Positions 43,955-53,900 of a DNA stretch of 64,000 bases are shown here, piece by piece. The stretch spans positions 1 to 64,000 of the forward strand of contig JAQWOH010000089.1 in assembly GCA_029245955.1 (NCBI GenBank), written 5' to 3'. A program made the translations under genes and the position numbers. Positions within the stretch are counted from its first letter, which is position 1; the number at the start of each line of letters is the position of its first letter. Under the pieces are notes generated by a model. That model saw nothing but the letters and a program-made list of their open reading frames with translations. It was not told where the DNA came from and did no database searches. This DNA comes from Fuerstiella sp. Lineage in GTDB: Bacteria; Planctomycetota; Planctomycetia; Planctomycetales; Planctomycetaceae.

Positions 43955-44968
43955 ATGAAACGTCTCTCCCTCCTTGCTCTGCTGTTTCTGCTAGCTCCGA
44001 TTCAGGCTCAGGAATCCACTGCGCCGCTGCGCGTCGGGATGATCGGACTCGACACATCTCACTGCCTCGCTTTTGCGAAGTTACTGAACAACACCGATGA
44101 CCCGAAACACGTGTCCGGTGCAAGGGTGGTAATGGTGTATCCAAAGGGATCGCCCGATATCGCAAGCAGTGTGTCTCGTGTTCCGCAGTACACGGTGGAA
44201 ATCAAAAAACTGGGTGTTGAAGTCGTCAATGATCTGGAAGAAATGGTGAAGCAGGTGGACGCGGTTCTGCTGGAAACAAACGACGGACGACCGCATCTGG
44301 AGCAGGTCATTCCTGTGCTCAAGGCCGGTAAGCCCTGTTTTATCGACAAACCGATTGCCGGATCACTGGCAGATTGCATAGCGATTTTCGAATTGGCAAA
44401 GCATTATAAGACGCCGCTGTTTTCGTCGTCGTCATTAAGGTTTTCCAAGGGAGTGCAGGCCATCCGTAACGGCTCTCTGGGCGATGTGACCGGCTGCGAC
44501 GCCCACTCGCCGTGTGCCCTTGAGAAAACTCATCCGGACCTGTTCTGGTACGGTATCCACGGTTGCGAGACGCTGTTTACGGCGATGGGGCCCGGTGTTG
44601 CCACAGTTGTCCGAACTAAGACGGCTAATTACGACCAGGTCACCGGCACCTGGGGCGACGGCCGTATTGGCACGTTTCGCGGCATCCGTGCCGGAAAGGG
44701 TGGATATGGCGGCACGGCTTTCGGCACGAAGGGCTCCGGCCCGATCGGTGGTTACGATGGCTATGCTCCGCTGCTGGTTGAAATTGTAAAGTTCTTCAAG
44801 ACGGGTGTGCCCCCCGTGTCGGCCGAAGAAACGACAGACATTTATGCATTTATGGAGGCTGCTGACGAAAGCAAGCGACAGGGGTTTGCGCAGGTTAAGG
44901 TGGCTGACGTGGTTGCCAAAGCTCGGGCTGAAGCAACAGAGAAAATTGCTGCAGCAATCGCCCGTTAG
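43955..44968 (+). CDS. Secreted Gfo/Idh/MocA-like oxidoreductase
   Basis: 337 residues from the ATG at 43955; the upstream frame is not protein-like. Signal peptide: MKRLSLLALLFLLAPIQAQES, Sec type. The Rossmann domain starts at LRVGMIGLDTSHCLAFAKLL, which lacks the usual GxGxxG, so cofactor binding may be altered or lost. The family signature is present as GKPCFIDKPIAGSLADCIAI (DKP in place of EKP). Exported members of this family are a planctomycete speciality, and for many Tat export with cofactor is assumed; here the signal has no twin arginine. Followed after 31 bases by a gamma-glutamyltransferase gene on the same strand. Confidence 0.82.
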   Translation: MKRLSLLALLFLLAPIQAQESTAPLRVGMIGLDTSHCLAFAKLLNNTDDPKHVSGARVVMVYPKGSPDIASSVSRVPQYTVEIKKLGVEVVNDLEEMVKQVDAVLLETNDGRPHLEQVIPVLKAGKPCFIDKPIAGSLADCIAIFELAKHYKTPLFSSSSLRFSKGVQAIRNGSLGDVTGCDAHSPCALEKTHPDLFWYGIHGCETLFTAMGPGVATVVRTKTANYDQVTGTWGDGRIGTFRGIRAGKGGYGGTAFGTKGSGPIGGYDGYAPLLVEIVKFFKTGVPPVSAEETTDIYAFMEAADESKRQGFAQVKVADVVAKARAEATEKIAAAIAR

Positions 44969-44999
44969 GAATTCTTCCGTTGTTCAGGGAAAGCGGGTC

Positions 45000-46700
45000 A
45001 TGCGCCACTTTTTTTTTATTTCGGTCGCGGGGCTGCTCATGACCATCACCAGCTCAGGAGGCGACCGTCCTCGCGGCCGCGACTTTGCGACTCGTTCGGA
45101 AGTCGTGGCGCAACACGGCATCGCGGCCACCAGTCAGCCGCTGGCAACTCAGGTGGCGATTGATATTCTGAAACAGGGTGGTTCAGCAGTGGACGCTGCA
45201 ATCGCAGCCAATGCAGCGATTGGTCTGATGGAACCGATCAGCAACGGAATTGGCGGGGATCTGTTTGCTATTGTCTGGGATGCGAAGACGCAGACGCTGC
45301 ACGGATTGAATGCCAGCGGGCGATCTCCGGCGGGACTTACACTGGAGGAATTTCGCAAACGCGACCTGGAATACATTCCGGCATTCGGTCCGTTGCCGGT
45401 TACTGTGCCTGGGTGTGTTGATGGCTGGTTTGAACTGCACGCGAAATTTGGCCGCCTGCCGATGACGGACGTGCTGGCTCCGGCGATTGAATACGCGAAC
45501 GAAGGATTCCCCGTGTCAGAAATTATCGGGGCGGGCTGGCGAAGCGGGAAGACAACGTTCGGCAAGTATCCCGGTTTCCTTGAGACATACTTTCCTGGCG
45601 GCAAAGGGCCGGAAACCGGTGACATCTTTCGTAATCCAATGCTCGCGAAAACTCTGCAAATCATAGCCGACCGTGGGCGGGACGAATTTTACGAAGGCGA
45701 TATTGCCCGTACAATCGGCAACTTTATGCAGCGGCACGGTGGCTTTCTGAGTTACGACGACCTGGCGGCTCATACGTCTGAGTGGGTAGATCCGGTGTCT
45801 ACGAATTATCGTGGCTACGATGTCTGGGAACTGCCTCCCAACGGTCAGGGTATCGCGGCATTGCAGATGCTGAACGTACTGGAAGGCTTTGACGTGAAGG
45901 CGGCGGGATTTGGCAGCGTCGACTATCTTCACTGGTTTACAGAAGCCAAGAAACTGGCTTTCGAGGATCGAGCCCGGCTGTACGCCGACATGGATTTCGC
46001 CGATGTGCCGGTTGGCAGACTGATATCGAAGGAATACGCAGCGGAACGGCGAAAACTTATCGACACGAATAAAGCTGCGAATGAATACCCGATCAGCCTG
46101 CCGTACACACTGGAAGAAGGCGACACGATTTATCTGACGGTTGCTGACAAAGACCGCAATATGGTGTCCTTGATTCAGAGCAACTACCGGGGCTTTGGCA
46201 GCGGTATGTGTCCGGACGGTCTGGGATTCTGCATGCAGGATCGCGGTCAACTGTTTGATCTGACCGCAGGCCGATTCAATACGTATGCTCCGAATAAGCG
46301 CCCGTTCCACACGATCATTCCGTCCTTCGTCACAAAAGACGGCAAGCCGTGGTTGTGTTTTGGTGTCATGGGCGGGGCCACTCAGCCGCAGGGACACGTT
46401 CAGATTATCGTCAACATGATCGACTTCGGCATGAATACTCAGGAAGCCGGCGACGCTCCTCGGATCGTTCACCAGGGATCCTCGCAGCCTACCGGAGAAC
46501 ACATGACCGACGGCGGTGCGGTGGCTCTGGAAAGCGGTATCAGCAAACGCGTGCGTGACGGTATGAAGGCCCGAGGACACAAACTGAAGTCAGCGCGAGG
46601 AAGTTTTGGCGGCTATCAGGGCATTCGTTACGATGCTGATCGTGATGTTTACTTTGGCGCATCAGAGTCTCGCAAAGACGGGATGGCAGCAGGGTATTGA
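45000..46700 (+). CDS. Gamma-glutamyltransferase family (N-terminal nucleophile hydrolase), exported
   Basis: 566 residues from the ATG at 45000; the frame upstream overlaps the previous gene and is rejected. Signal peptide: MRHFFFISVAGLLMTITSS. Family blocks: VVAQHGIAATSQPLATQVAI, GGSAVDAAIAANAAIGLMEP, SNGIGGDLFAIVWD. The autocatalytic cleavage and nucleophile Thr376 lies in EEGDTIYLTVADKDRNMVS, matching the TTHYSVVDKDG region of E. coli Ggt, and is followed by NYRGFGSGM and GGATQPQGHVQ. The enzyme matures into large and small subunits and transfers or hydrolyses gamma-glutamyl groups, for example of glutathione, in the periplasm. Part of a short plus-strand run with the exported oxidoreductase. 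Confidence 0.9.
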   Translation: MRHFFFISVAGLLMTITSSGGDRPRGRDFATRSEVVAQHGIAATSQPLATQVAIDILKQGGSAVDAAIAANAAIGLMEPISNGIGGDLFAIVWDAKTQTLHGLNASGRSPAGLTLEEFRKRDLEYIPAFGPLPVTVPGCVDGWFELHAKFGRLPMTDVLAPAIEYANEGFPVSEIIGAGWRSGKTTFGKYPGFLETYFPGGKGPETGDIFRNPMLAKTLQIIADRGRDEFYEGDIARTIGNFMQRHGGFLSYDDLAAHTSEWVDPVSTNYRGYDVWELPPNGQGIAALQMLNVLEGFDVKAAGFGSVDYLHWFTEAKKLAFEDRARLYADMDFADVPVGRLISKEYAAERRKLIDTNKAANEYPISLPYTLEEGDTIYLTVADKDRNMVSLIQSNYRGFGSGMCPDGLGFCMQDRGQLFDLTAGRFNTYAPNKRPFHTIIPSFVTKDGKPWLCFGVMGGATQPQGHVQIIVNMIDFGMNTQEAGDAPRIVHQGSSQPTGEHMTDGGAVALESGISKRVRDGMKARGHKLKSARGSFGGYQGIRYDADRDVYFGASESRKDGMAAGY

Positions 46701-46798
46701 AATCGTGTGCGGCGTTTGAAACAGGCTGTTCATTTCACAATACGCACCTACACTTCTTCGGAGAACGGATTGTCAGTAGATGTTACGGAGCCTTCAAG

Positions 46799-48364
46799 AT
46801 GTCTGGAAAATCAGTTTGCGCCGTTTTATGTGCTGTTGTCGTTCATGTGAGCGTGGCGTCTCCGGTTCTTAATGCTCAGGGCGGTGAGGACATTGCCAGA
46901 GGATTGCTGCGAGCTTTGATTGAATCACAGCTGGAAAAGTCCCAGCGACGAAGTGGCGCGGTGGAGCCTCTGCGACCCGGCCGTGTGACTCCCGAAATGC
47001 ACAAACTGCGGCCTCTGATCGCAAGTTACGCTCAGGAAAGTGGTGCGCTTTCGGCACTGTTGAACACTGATGCCAGCCGGAGCTTCGAAGTTCGTCGACA
47101 CCTGCAGGCAGCCATACAACTGCATGCGAGTGCCACTGCGTTGAGTCAGAGGAGTGCACGACAGTCAAATCATCTGGCAATGATGGATGAGTATCGCGGG
47201 CTCAACAGCCAGTGGACAGCCCTGTCACACCAGCTGGATCAGTGCCGGTCTCTAAGTCTCCAGACCCGGGCCTGTATCAAACGAGTCGCGCGACTGGATG
47301 CTCAGTATTGTTCGCTGATCGGAATTCAGGAACAGTTTGACAATACCGACCTGACTCGCGAGGCCTATACGCTGACAGCTTATCTTCGTGATCTGATCGA
47401 CGACGTGCGTGACACGGTACCTCGCCCGGGCACCGGCCACAACAGGCTGTTGCGCAGCCTGGGTCGGCTAAGTCAGGAGGCTGACTATTTCGCACATTTT
47501 GTTTCCAGGAGAGTGTCGTATCCGAAAGCGGTTACGGAGTATCTGCATCTTTATCGGTCCTGGCAGTCGGCTGAGGAAGAACTTGATGGCTATGCGGGAA
47601 AATTCCCGCCGCGAACCATTAGACGTATTCGTGACTCGCATCATGCGATTCATCAATTACTGAGACTGGAAATTGATATTGATCGTAATCTTGTGCTTCA
47701 TCTGGTTCATGACGTTGACCACGAATTGACCCAGCTGTTTAAGTCCATCACGCTGGATGAGATGATGTCTCTGCCCGATGCCGACGCGGTGGCTGCAGCG
47801 GCTGATGCGGCCTACGGGAATGTGCAGAATCTGGACGATCTTGTGCACCGGGAGGAAAGTTCCGAAGCGATTGCTGAGGCGTGGGTTTTCGCTGACGAAG
47901 CGTGGGAAGTGTTTGCCTTTTATCTATCTCCCAGTCCCGGTGTTCAGACCCGGGCATCGCTGCGTTCAATTCGCCAGACGATGGAATCACTGAAGCGAAC
48001 GCTGGGTATCCACGTGGCCTTTGATCGGAACGCTCTGGTGAAGCTGACTTCGTCGCTGGAGAACATGGGCGAACACCTGATCACGGCTATTCGTCGCTGG
48101 CAGGCACACTCCGGGAATCACAATCGAAGTCTTATGGCCAGGACGCAGACTTTGGTGGACCATTGCCATCATCTGGAACAGCAGTTGCTGGCTGGTCGAA
48201 ATGCGACGAACCACCGTCACGAATGCGATGAAGTTGTTGCGGTATGGCAGCAGATTCGCCCGGAACTGAAGAAATGTGACACTGATGAGCGAGAGACGAT
48301 CAATCACATCATTGATACATTTACTCCGGAACTGATTCGGCTGAGGACGATGCTGGATGAGTAG
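46799..48364 (+). CDS. Large exported helical protein of unknown function
   Basis: 521 residues from the ATG at 46799, with ACGGAG ahead. Signal peptide: MSGKSVCAVLCAVVVHVSVASPVLNA. The rest is predominantly alpha-helical, with many Leu/Arg/His and few glycines: HLQAAIQLHASATALSQRS, DLVHREESSEAIAEAWVFADE, SLRSIRQTMESLKRTLG, HHLEQQLLAGRNATN. Four Cys residues lie in the region SQLDQCRSLSLQ... to LDAQYC and near DHCHHL; disulfides are possible in the periplasm. I do not recognise a family. It stands between gamma-glutamyltransferase and the pseudo-sulfatase on the same strand, with short gaps. Confidence 0.7.
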   Translation: MSGKSVCAVLCAVVVHVSVASPVLNAQGGEDIARGLLRALIESQLEKSQRRSGAVEPLRPGRVTPEMHKLRPLIASYAQESGALSALLNTDASRSFEVRRHLQAAIQLHASATALSQRSARQSNHLAMMDEYRGLNSQWTALSHQLDQCRSLSLQTRACIKRVARLDAQYCSLIGIQEQFDNTDLTREAYTLTAYLRDLIDDVRDTVPRPGTGHNRLLRSLGRLSQEADYFAHFVSRRVSYPKAVTEYLHLYRSWQSAEEELDGYAGKFPPRTIRRIRDSHHAIHQLLRLEIDIDRNLVLHLVHDVDHELTQLFKSITLDEMMSLPDADAVAAAADAAYGNVQNLDDLVHREESSEAIAEAWVFADEAWEVFAFYLSPSPGVQTRASLRSIRQTMESLKRTLGIHVAFDRNALVKLTSSLENMGEHLITAIRRWQAHSGNHNRSLMARTQTLVDHCHHLEQQLLAGRNATNHRHECDEVVAVWQQIRPELKKCDTDERETINHIIDTFTPELIRLRTMLDE

Positions 48365-48391
48365 CCGCAATTTTCCGTCCAGGGCGTTCAG

Positions 48392-49312
48392 ATGATGTCC
48401 CATCGAATTCATCTGCTGACTTTCAGTCGCTGCCCGGCATCGACATGTGATGGGCTGGACGAGTTTTACGGTCGAATGGCGGCTTGGTCACTCGTCTTCG
48501 AAAACCATTATCTGCAGCAACCAGCAGCTCAGTGCCCGTTCGAAGCTCTTGGTGGAGATGAGTCATTTGCGCATCTGCGTGCGAAGGCGTCGGCTGGTGA
48601 ACTGTCAGTCCGAATGGTTCTTGCCGGGGATGTCAGAGATGAAGCAGCCCGGCAATTGCCCGCGTGGCTTAATGTGTCTGCGACGAGCGGCGCTGGCATT
48701 GTCAGCGTGGTTGATTCGGTCAGTGAACAACTGACACAGATTTCCACTCCGTTGTTCCTGTGGGTTCACGTGGTATTGCCCGCAGACGCTGGTGCAGAAC
48801 AGATTTTTGAAGTGGTGGCAAAGGCGGAGAAGATTGTCAGCGACTCTCTGGATGTGCTGATGATCACGTTTCTTGGCGGCGGGGCCGTCTGCCAGCCCGA
48901 TCGGTTTCAGTCATTGTTGTTTGAATCTGATGTTCGCGTGCCGCTGTGGATTCAATCGTCGCATCCGCCTATTCGGGTTCAGACGCTGACTGGCAGTTTT
49001 GACATTGCGGGGACGATCGCCGATGAGCTTGAAGGCACCCGGCGACAGCATTCAGCCAGCGGCCCCGCAAACCTGTTGCGACTGGCCGAGAATCCGGGCA
49101 GAAAGTCAGATCGTTATCTGTTGATTGACGCCGGCGAGGTAGCGGCTGTGCGGACTGTTGACTTCCTGTATGTACAGACGAAGGGCAAACAGCAAGGGAA
49201 CGCAGCACTTTACGCGAAACCGGAAGACGTCTGGAATTTGAACGATGTGTCCGGCGAGTATCACAAAGTTGTGGAAGAACTTCGGGAGCTCCAGGTCTCT
49301 GAAGGGGCCTGA
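48392..49312 (+). CDS. Sulfatase-fold protein lacking the catalytic motif (probable pseudoenzyme)
   Basis: 306 residues, no signal peptide. The C-terminal half keeps the sulfatase/alkaline-phosphatase superfamily pattern: VRVPLWIQSSHPPIRVQT (normally a VPL-I-R-PG-type strand), LTGSFDIAGTIADELEG (normally a vDL-PTLLdlAG helix), then YLLIDAGEVAAVRTVDFLYV and VWNLNDVSGEYHKVVEELREL (normally ELYDL-NDPGE-NNLA). The N-terminus RIHLLTFSRCPASTCDGLD aligns loosely with the start of the fold, but the CxPSR/SxPSR formylglycine site is not recognisable and the total is shorter than usual (about 450-500). A role in binding or regulation, or decay, is possible. The gene is 27 bases after the helical exported protein. 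Confidence 0.6.
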   Translation: MMSHRIHLLTFSRCPASTCDGLDEFYGRMAAWSLVFENHYLQQPAAQCPFEALGGDESFAHLRAKASAGELSVRMVLAGDVRDEAARQLPAWLNVSATSGAGIVSVVDSVSEQLTQISTPLFLWVHVVLPADAGAEQIFEVVAKAEKIVSDSLDVLMITFLGGGAVCQPDRFQSLLFESDVRVPLWIQSSHPPIRVQTLTGSFDIAGTIADELEGTRRQHSASGPANLLRLAENPGRKSDRYLLIDAGEVAAVRTVDFLYVQTKGKQQGNAALYAKPEDVWNLNDVSGEYHKVVEELRELQVSEGA

Positions 49313-49604
49313 TGGTCATGACGCACTCGAGTCCGCCGCGGCCGGACCCACAAATCTGAACGATTTCCGGAAAACCCTGTCGAGACCACCGGGTTCATTC
49401 TCAAGGTTATGCAGTTTGGTATGATTCGCTACCTCATTCATCTTGAATTCGGTGGCCCAGCGTCCTGAATTGAGATGAAATTGTGTCTTTATCAAGTTGA
49501 GAAAGCGTTCGATTAGCCCCTATCTGCAAGCGAATCGAGAAAAGCGGTTTGCGGCACAGGCCCTTCAGGGGCTGTGGGTTAAGCGATGTCTGTGAAAGAA
49601 TTGA

Positions 49605-50657
49605 ATGTCGGATACGAATACCGAATCTTCGGCCGAATCGATAGATCTGCTGCACAAAGCTCATACACAGCTTAAAGAACAGATGAGCAAGGTGATCGTC
49701 GGGCAGGACGACGTGATCGATCAGTTGCTGATTGCTCTGTTCAGTCGGGGACACTGCCTTCTGGAAGGAGTTCCCGGGCTGGCCAAGACGTTAATGATCA
49801 GCACGCTGGCCAAATGCCTGTCGATGGACTTTTCCCGAATTCAATTCACACCTGACCTGATGCCGGCCGACATCACGGGGACGGATGTGCTGCAGGAAAA
49901 CCGTGACACCGGGCAGCGGGAATTTCGTTTTATCGAAGGTCCGCTGTTTCATAACGTGATTCTGGCAGACGAAATCAACCGTACACCACCCAAGACGCAG
50001 GCTGCATTGCTGGAAGCGATGCAGGAAAAACAAGTCACCGTCGGACAGACGATTCACCAGCTCAGTGATCCGTTTTTCGTGCTGGCGACGCAGAATCCGA
50101 TTGAGCAGGAAGGCACGTATTCTCTGCCGGAAGCTCAGCAGGACCGTTTCATGTTCAAGGTGTTTGTCAGGTATCCGTCGTTTGAAGAAGAGCGTCAGAT
50201 TGCACGTCAGACGACTTCGAATACGAAGGCAGAACCGGAGTCGGTGCTGTCTGCTGATCAGGTGCTTGAGATACAGGGCATCGTTCGACAGGTTCCGGTC
50301 ACCGATCACGTTATCAACTACGCTTTGGCGATTGTGCGTCAGACACGTGTTGGCGAGCCCGGGGCGCCGGACTGGATCAACGAATGGCTGGGCTGGGGCG
50401 CAGGCCCCCGAGCGATGCAGAATCTATTGCTGGGTGGGAAAACGCGAGCTCTGCTGGACGGTCGCTCTCATGTGTCCACAGCAGATATTCAGGCCCTTGC
50501 GGCCCCCGTACTGCGACACCGAATTACCCCCAACTTCACGGCTGAAAGTGAAGGCATTACGTCTGACAAGGTCATCGAACGACTGATTCAGGAAACTCCG
50601 GACAAGGAAAGCGAACTGACCAGTGACCCACGGCTTGGAAAGATTTTTGCAGCCTGA
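49605..50657 (+). CDS. MoxR family AAA+ ATPase
   Basis: 350 residues. The Walker A GVPGLAKT lies at residues 55-62 and the Walker [22 protein letters not shown] at about 118-138, followed by sensor-1 and arginine-finger regions ([26 protein letters not shown]). A C-terminal helical lid with [24 protein letters not shown] follows. MoxR ATPases act as chaperone-like remodellers for VWA-domain proteins, here the products downstream. Its 3' end overlaps the start of the DUF58 gene by 35 bases. This begins a long plus-strand cluster that runs to the end of the window. Confidence 0.94.
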   Translation: MSDTNTESSAESIDLLHKAHTQLKEQMSKVIVGQDDVIDQLLIALFSRGHCLLEGVPGLAKTLMISTLAKCLSMDFSRIQFTPDLMPADITGTDVLQENRDTGQREFRFIEGPLFHNVILADEINRTPPKTQAALLEAMQEKQVTVGQTIHQLSDPFFVLATQNPIEQEGTYSLPEAQQDRFMFKVFVRYPSFEEERQIARQTTSNTKAEPESVLSADQVLEIQGIVRQVPVTDHVINYALAIVRQTRVGEPGAPDWINEWLGWGAGPRAMQNLLLGGKTRALLDGRSHVSTADIQALAAPVLRHRITPNFTAESEGITSDKVIERLIQETPDKESELTSDPRLGKIFAA

Positions 50658-51525
50658 CGAAATCGCGAAGATTTCACGTCTGGAACTGCGAGCTCGCAAA
50701 GTCGTCGAAGGGTTCGTTTCCGGATTGCACAGAAGTCCGTACTTTGGTCAGTCCACTGAATTTGTACAGCACCGGGAATATGTCCCTGGTGATGACACTC
50801 GGCGTATTGACTGGAAGGTCTGGTCGCGCACTGACCGGTATTTTCTGAAGCAGTTCGAAGAAGACACCAACGTACGGGTTGTGCTGCTGGTCGATGGCAG
50901 TGAATCGATGCAGTTCGGCACTGGTTCGCTGACAAAGTTTGACTACGCACAGACTGTGGCTGCGGCGCTGTCGATGCTTGTGCTGAAGCAGAATGATTCT
51001 GTCGGAGTCGGTCTGTTCGATTCGCAGATTCGCAGTCTGATTCCTTCCAGCAGTCGTCACAATCATCTGAGTGCGGTTTTGCGGGGACTGTCCGCAGAAA
51101 CAGCCGGCGGCAAAACGGACATGATCGGCGTGCTGCGAAGGGCCGCTGAAGCGATGTCTCATCGCAGCATCGTTATTCTGATATCAGATCTGTTGTGTGA
51201 CCGCGATCAGTTGTTCAGGGGGCTGCAACTGTTGCGGCAGCGCCAACATGAAGTGCTGATTGTACATACGATGGACGACCAGGAGCTGGACTTCGATTAC
51301 GCGGGCACGCTTCGTTTCGAAGGTCTGGAAGATGGCGGAAAGCTGACGTGTGATCCGGCTGCCCTGCGCGAGGGATATCTGGATGCGGTGAAAGAATTTC
51401 AGGAGACGATCCGGCGTCGCTGCGCGGGAAGCATTATCGATTATAAACTTGTGCGCACCAGCGATCACCTGGACGCTGTGTTATCGCATCTGTTGAATTT
51501 CAGAATTGGAATGACGGGAAAGTAG
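50623..51525 (+). CDS. DUF58 (VWA-like) protein
   Basis: 300 residues from a GTG at 50623 that overlaps the moxR end. The family block is [25 protein letters not shown] at about 45-70, followed by [15 protein letters not shown], the VWA fold with DxSxS-type MIDAS residues. C-terminal [20 protein letters not shown] and [15 protein letters not shown] continue the Rossmann-like VWA fold. DUF58 is the usual second gene of moxR operons (Bat-type). Cytoplasmic, no signal or membrane helix. It is followed by the BatA-like gene after 77 bases that include a short hairpin. Confidence 0.92.
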   Translation: MTHGLERFLQPDEIAKISRLELRARKVVEGFVSGLHRSPYFGQSTEFVQHREYVPGDDTRRIDWKVWSRTDRYFLKQFEEDTNVRVVLLVDGSESMQFGTGSLTKFDYAQTVAAALSMLVLKQNDSVGVGLFDSQIRSLIPSSSRHNHLSAVLRGLSAETAGGKTDMIGVLRRAAEAMSHRSIVILISDLLCDRDQLFRGLQLLRQRQHEVLIVHTMDDQELDFDYAGTLRFEGLEDGGKLTCDPAALREGYLDAVKEFQETIRRRCAGSIIDYKLVRTSDHLDAVLSHLLNFRIGMTGK

Positions 51526-51549
51526 GGAGCAGTTTCGGTTTTCAGTTCT

Positions 51550-51565
51550 CAGTTCTCAGGAACTG
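51550..51565. repeat. Short hairpin in the DUF58-BatA spacer
   Basis: Perfect 6-base stem CAGTTC / GAACTG with a 4-base loop TCAG, next to a tandem AGTTCTC pair. It may slow transcription or adjust expression between the two genes; with no T-run it is unlikely to be a strong terminator. Confidence 0.3.
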
Positions 51566-51602
51566 TCGGCTGACGGCCTGCCGCTGGTCACTAGTTGTAG
51601 AT

Positions 51603-53900
51603 ATGTCGTGGTTGTCGCAGTTTTTTCTGAATCCAGGCTTTGTGCTGCCGGGTGCTGCGCTGGCCTCCGTTCCCATCATTATCCATTTACTCAGTCGTCT
51701 GCGGTACAAGAAGGTACGTTTTGCCGCGATGGAGTTTCTGCTGCAGAGCGATGAATTGAATCGTCGCCGGTTGATCATCGAACAATTACTGCTGCTGTTG
51801 CTGAGGATCCTGGCTGTTATTTTGATCATGCTGCTGCTGGCCCGTTTTGTTCTGGATCCATCAAGGATGATGATGTTGCGTGGAGCGACCACCCATCATG
51901 TGGTGATCGTCGACGATTCTCTTTCCATGCGCGAAACAGACAGTGACAGAATCGTATTTGATCGGGCGGTGGAGACGCTGGAGAAGATGCTTTCCCAGGG
52001 CGGCAGTCGGCCCGGATCGCTGCGAGTGACCGTATTGACAACGTCCGGGCCGGATCGTCCAATTGTTACTGACCGCGCTCTCGATAATGCGCTGCTGCAG
52101 GAACTGACTCCGCGTCTGAGGAATCTGACCTGTTCATTCCACGCCGTCACACCAACGGCAGCACTGGCGGCGGCAGAAAATGTCCTGTCCGGCGATGGCG
52201 GAATCTCTCCTCGAGTACACATGATCACGGATCTGCGAGCTTCCGACTGGCAGGGGCATCCTGAAGTTGCGGCCGCCCTGAAGTCGCTTGATTCAATCGA
52301 CGCAAATGTCACGCTGGTTCAGGTTGTGACCGATTCTGCTGAGAACATGGTTGTGAAGCAGTTGACAGCCGACACATTCGGCGTGGCTGTTGGTGTTCCC
52401 TGGCGGCTGAATCTGACGCTGCAGAATCACGGCAGAAAAAAATCCAGCGGTCTGCGGGCCACGGTCAGAGTGGATGGTTCTGTGCTGCCTGTAAATGTGC
52501 TGGTTCCGGATGTCGAAGCCGGTGAAGAGGCGATTGTGTCGCATGACCTGATCTTTGATTCGCCCGGGCAGCATGAAGTGGAAATTCGTCTGGATGAAGA
52601 TGCTCTGCGGGAAGACAACAGTCGTTTTGTTGTCGTCGAAGTCACGGATAAACGTGCCATATTGCTGGTGGATGATGAAGCCCGTCAGCAGGACGCAGAA
52701 TATGTTTCGGCAGCTTTGAGCGCAGATCCGCAGTTGACCGGTCTGGCGACGGAGATCCGGACGTCTGATGTTTTGACGTCTGCTCCGCTGCAGACGTATG
52801 ACTGCATTTATCTGCTTAACGTGCGAGAATTGCCGGCAGACGCTACCGAACTGCTTGCCGCCTATGTGTCTGGCGGCGGCGGCGTTGCCTGGTTTCCCGA
52901 TGATCAGGCCAATACGACCTGGTACAACACAACATTGCAGACTGACGGCAGGAAACTGTTTCCTGTGCTGCTGGGCAGTGTTCAGTCTGTCGCTTCAGAC
53001 GTGCTGCAGGATGATGAATCGTTCCTGAATCCGGTATTTGAAAGGCATCCCATCTTTGCTGTGTACAACATCCCCGACAGTCCGTTTGGTGACGTTGTTC
53101 AGATTTCTCAATGGTTTCAAACGGCGTCAGACGGTGAACAGGAAGACAACCGTGACGAATCTGTGCGGGTGCTGGCACGGCTGCAGAACGGGGATCCTCT
53201 GATTCTGGAACATGCTCTGGGCCGCGGGCGAGTGCTGACGTTCCTGACGTCAGCGGGAAAACGCTGGAGCAACTGGCCCGTTTCACCGGCAGCACCAGGT
53301 TATGTGGTGATGCATCTGCTGATTCATCAATACCTGCAGCACCCGATCAGGTCGGTTGAATCACGCGACGTTGGTGGACTGCTGCGGTTTGAATGGCCCG
53401 TCAGCGAGTACACGGATTCCCTTGAGGTTTTTCTGCCGCCCGATGCAGAGGATGCCGCGGCCGATTCATTCCTGCGACTGGTGGCCGCGCCCGTTCTGCC
53501 ATCTGCTACGGGAGGGGACGGCGACAACTCAGCTGCAGCACCAGACACGTCCGGTACGGGACCCGCTGAACGACTGGCGGTATCCGTGCCACAGGCCAAC
53601 CGTCCTGGCGTATATCGTTTAAAGCGATTTCGACAGGACGGAGAAGGCGTCGAGACATGGCTGGCTATGAGTGTTCCGTCGACAGAAAGTGATCTTGCTG
53701 TTGCGGATGCCGCAGTTGTGGAAGCGTTATCCGAATCCGGCCATGTGCGCGTGATTGCGGCCGACGTTGCCGGGGGACTTTCCGGCAGTGATGCCGGGCG
53801 GGAGATGAGATGGCTGTTGCTGGGGCTGTTGATCTTTGTTCTGGTCTGTGAACAACTGATGTCGCTGCGTTTGAGTTTTCACCCGGAGGTGAGGACATGA
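51603..53900 (+). CDS. BatA-like VWA membrane protein
   Basis: 765 residues. The N-terminus is a BatA-type hydrophobic segment: FVLPGAALASVPIIIHLLSRL, then LLLLLLRILAVILIMLLLARFV, giving two helices. The VWA domain starts at HVVIVDDSLSMRETDSDRI (Asp-x-Ser-x-Ser) and has the MITDLRASDW segment. Then comes a beta-rich stretch and a Rossmann-like glutamine-amidotransferase-type part, RAILLVDDEARQQDAEYVSAAL and GRGRVLTFLTSAGKRWSNWP. The C-terminus is a third helix, WLLLGLLIFVLVCEQLMSL. In the Bat cluster of Bacteroidetes BatA is linked to aerotolerance; in planctomycetes the role is unknown. Its end overlaps the next gene by 4 bases (ATGA). Confidence 0.85.
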   Translation: MSWLSQFFLNPGFVLPGAALASVPIIIHLLSRLRYKKVRFAAMEFLLQSDELNRRRLIIEQLLLLLLRILAVILIMLLLARFVLDPSRMMMLRGATTHHVVIVDDSLSMRETDSDRIVFDRAVETLEKMLSQGGSRPGSLRVTVLTTSGPDRPIVTDRALDNALLQELTPRLRNLTCSFHAVTPTAALAAAENVLSGDGGISPRVHMITDLRASDWQGHPEVAAALKSLDSIDANVTLVQVVTDSAENMVVKQLTADTFGVAVGVPWRLNLTLQNHGRKKSSGLRATVRVDGSVLPVNVLVPDVEAGEEAIVSHDLIFDSPGQHEVEIRLDEDALREDNSRFVVVEVTDKRAILLVDDEARQQDAEYVSAALSADPQLTGLATEIRTSDVLTSAPLQTYDCIYLLNVRELPADATELLAAYVSGGGGVAWFPDDQANTTWYNTTLQTDGRKLFPVLLGSVQSVASDVLQDDESFLNPVFERHPIFAVYNIPDSPFGDVVQISQWFQTASDGEQEDNRDESVRVLARLQNGDPLILEHALGRGRVLTFLTSAGKRWSNWPVSPAAPGYVVMHLLIHQYLQHPIRSVESRDVGGLLRFEWPVSEYTDSLEVFLPPDAEDAAADSFLRLVAAPVLPSATGGDGDNSAAAPDTSGTGPAERLAVSVPQANRPGVYRLKRFRQDGEGVETWLAMSVPSTESDLAVADAAVVEALSESGHVRVIAADVAGGLSGSDAGREMRWLLLGLLIFVLVCEQLMSLRLSFHPEVRT

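Noticed and set aside
45516-46580. Long minus-strand open frame of 354 codons
   Set aside because: It lies antisense within the gamma-glutamyltransferase gene, whose product has clear family motifs; the frame has no recognisable domain.
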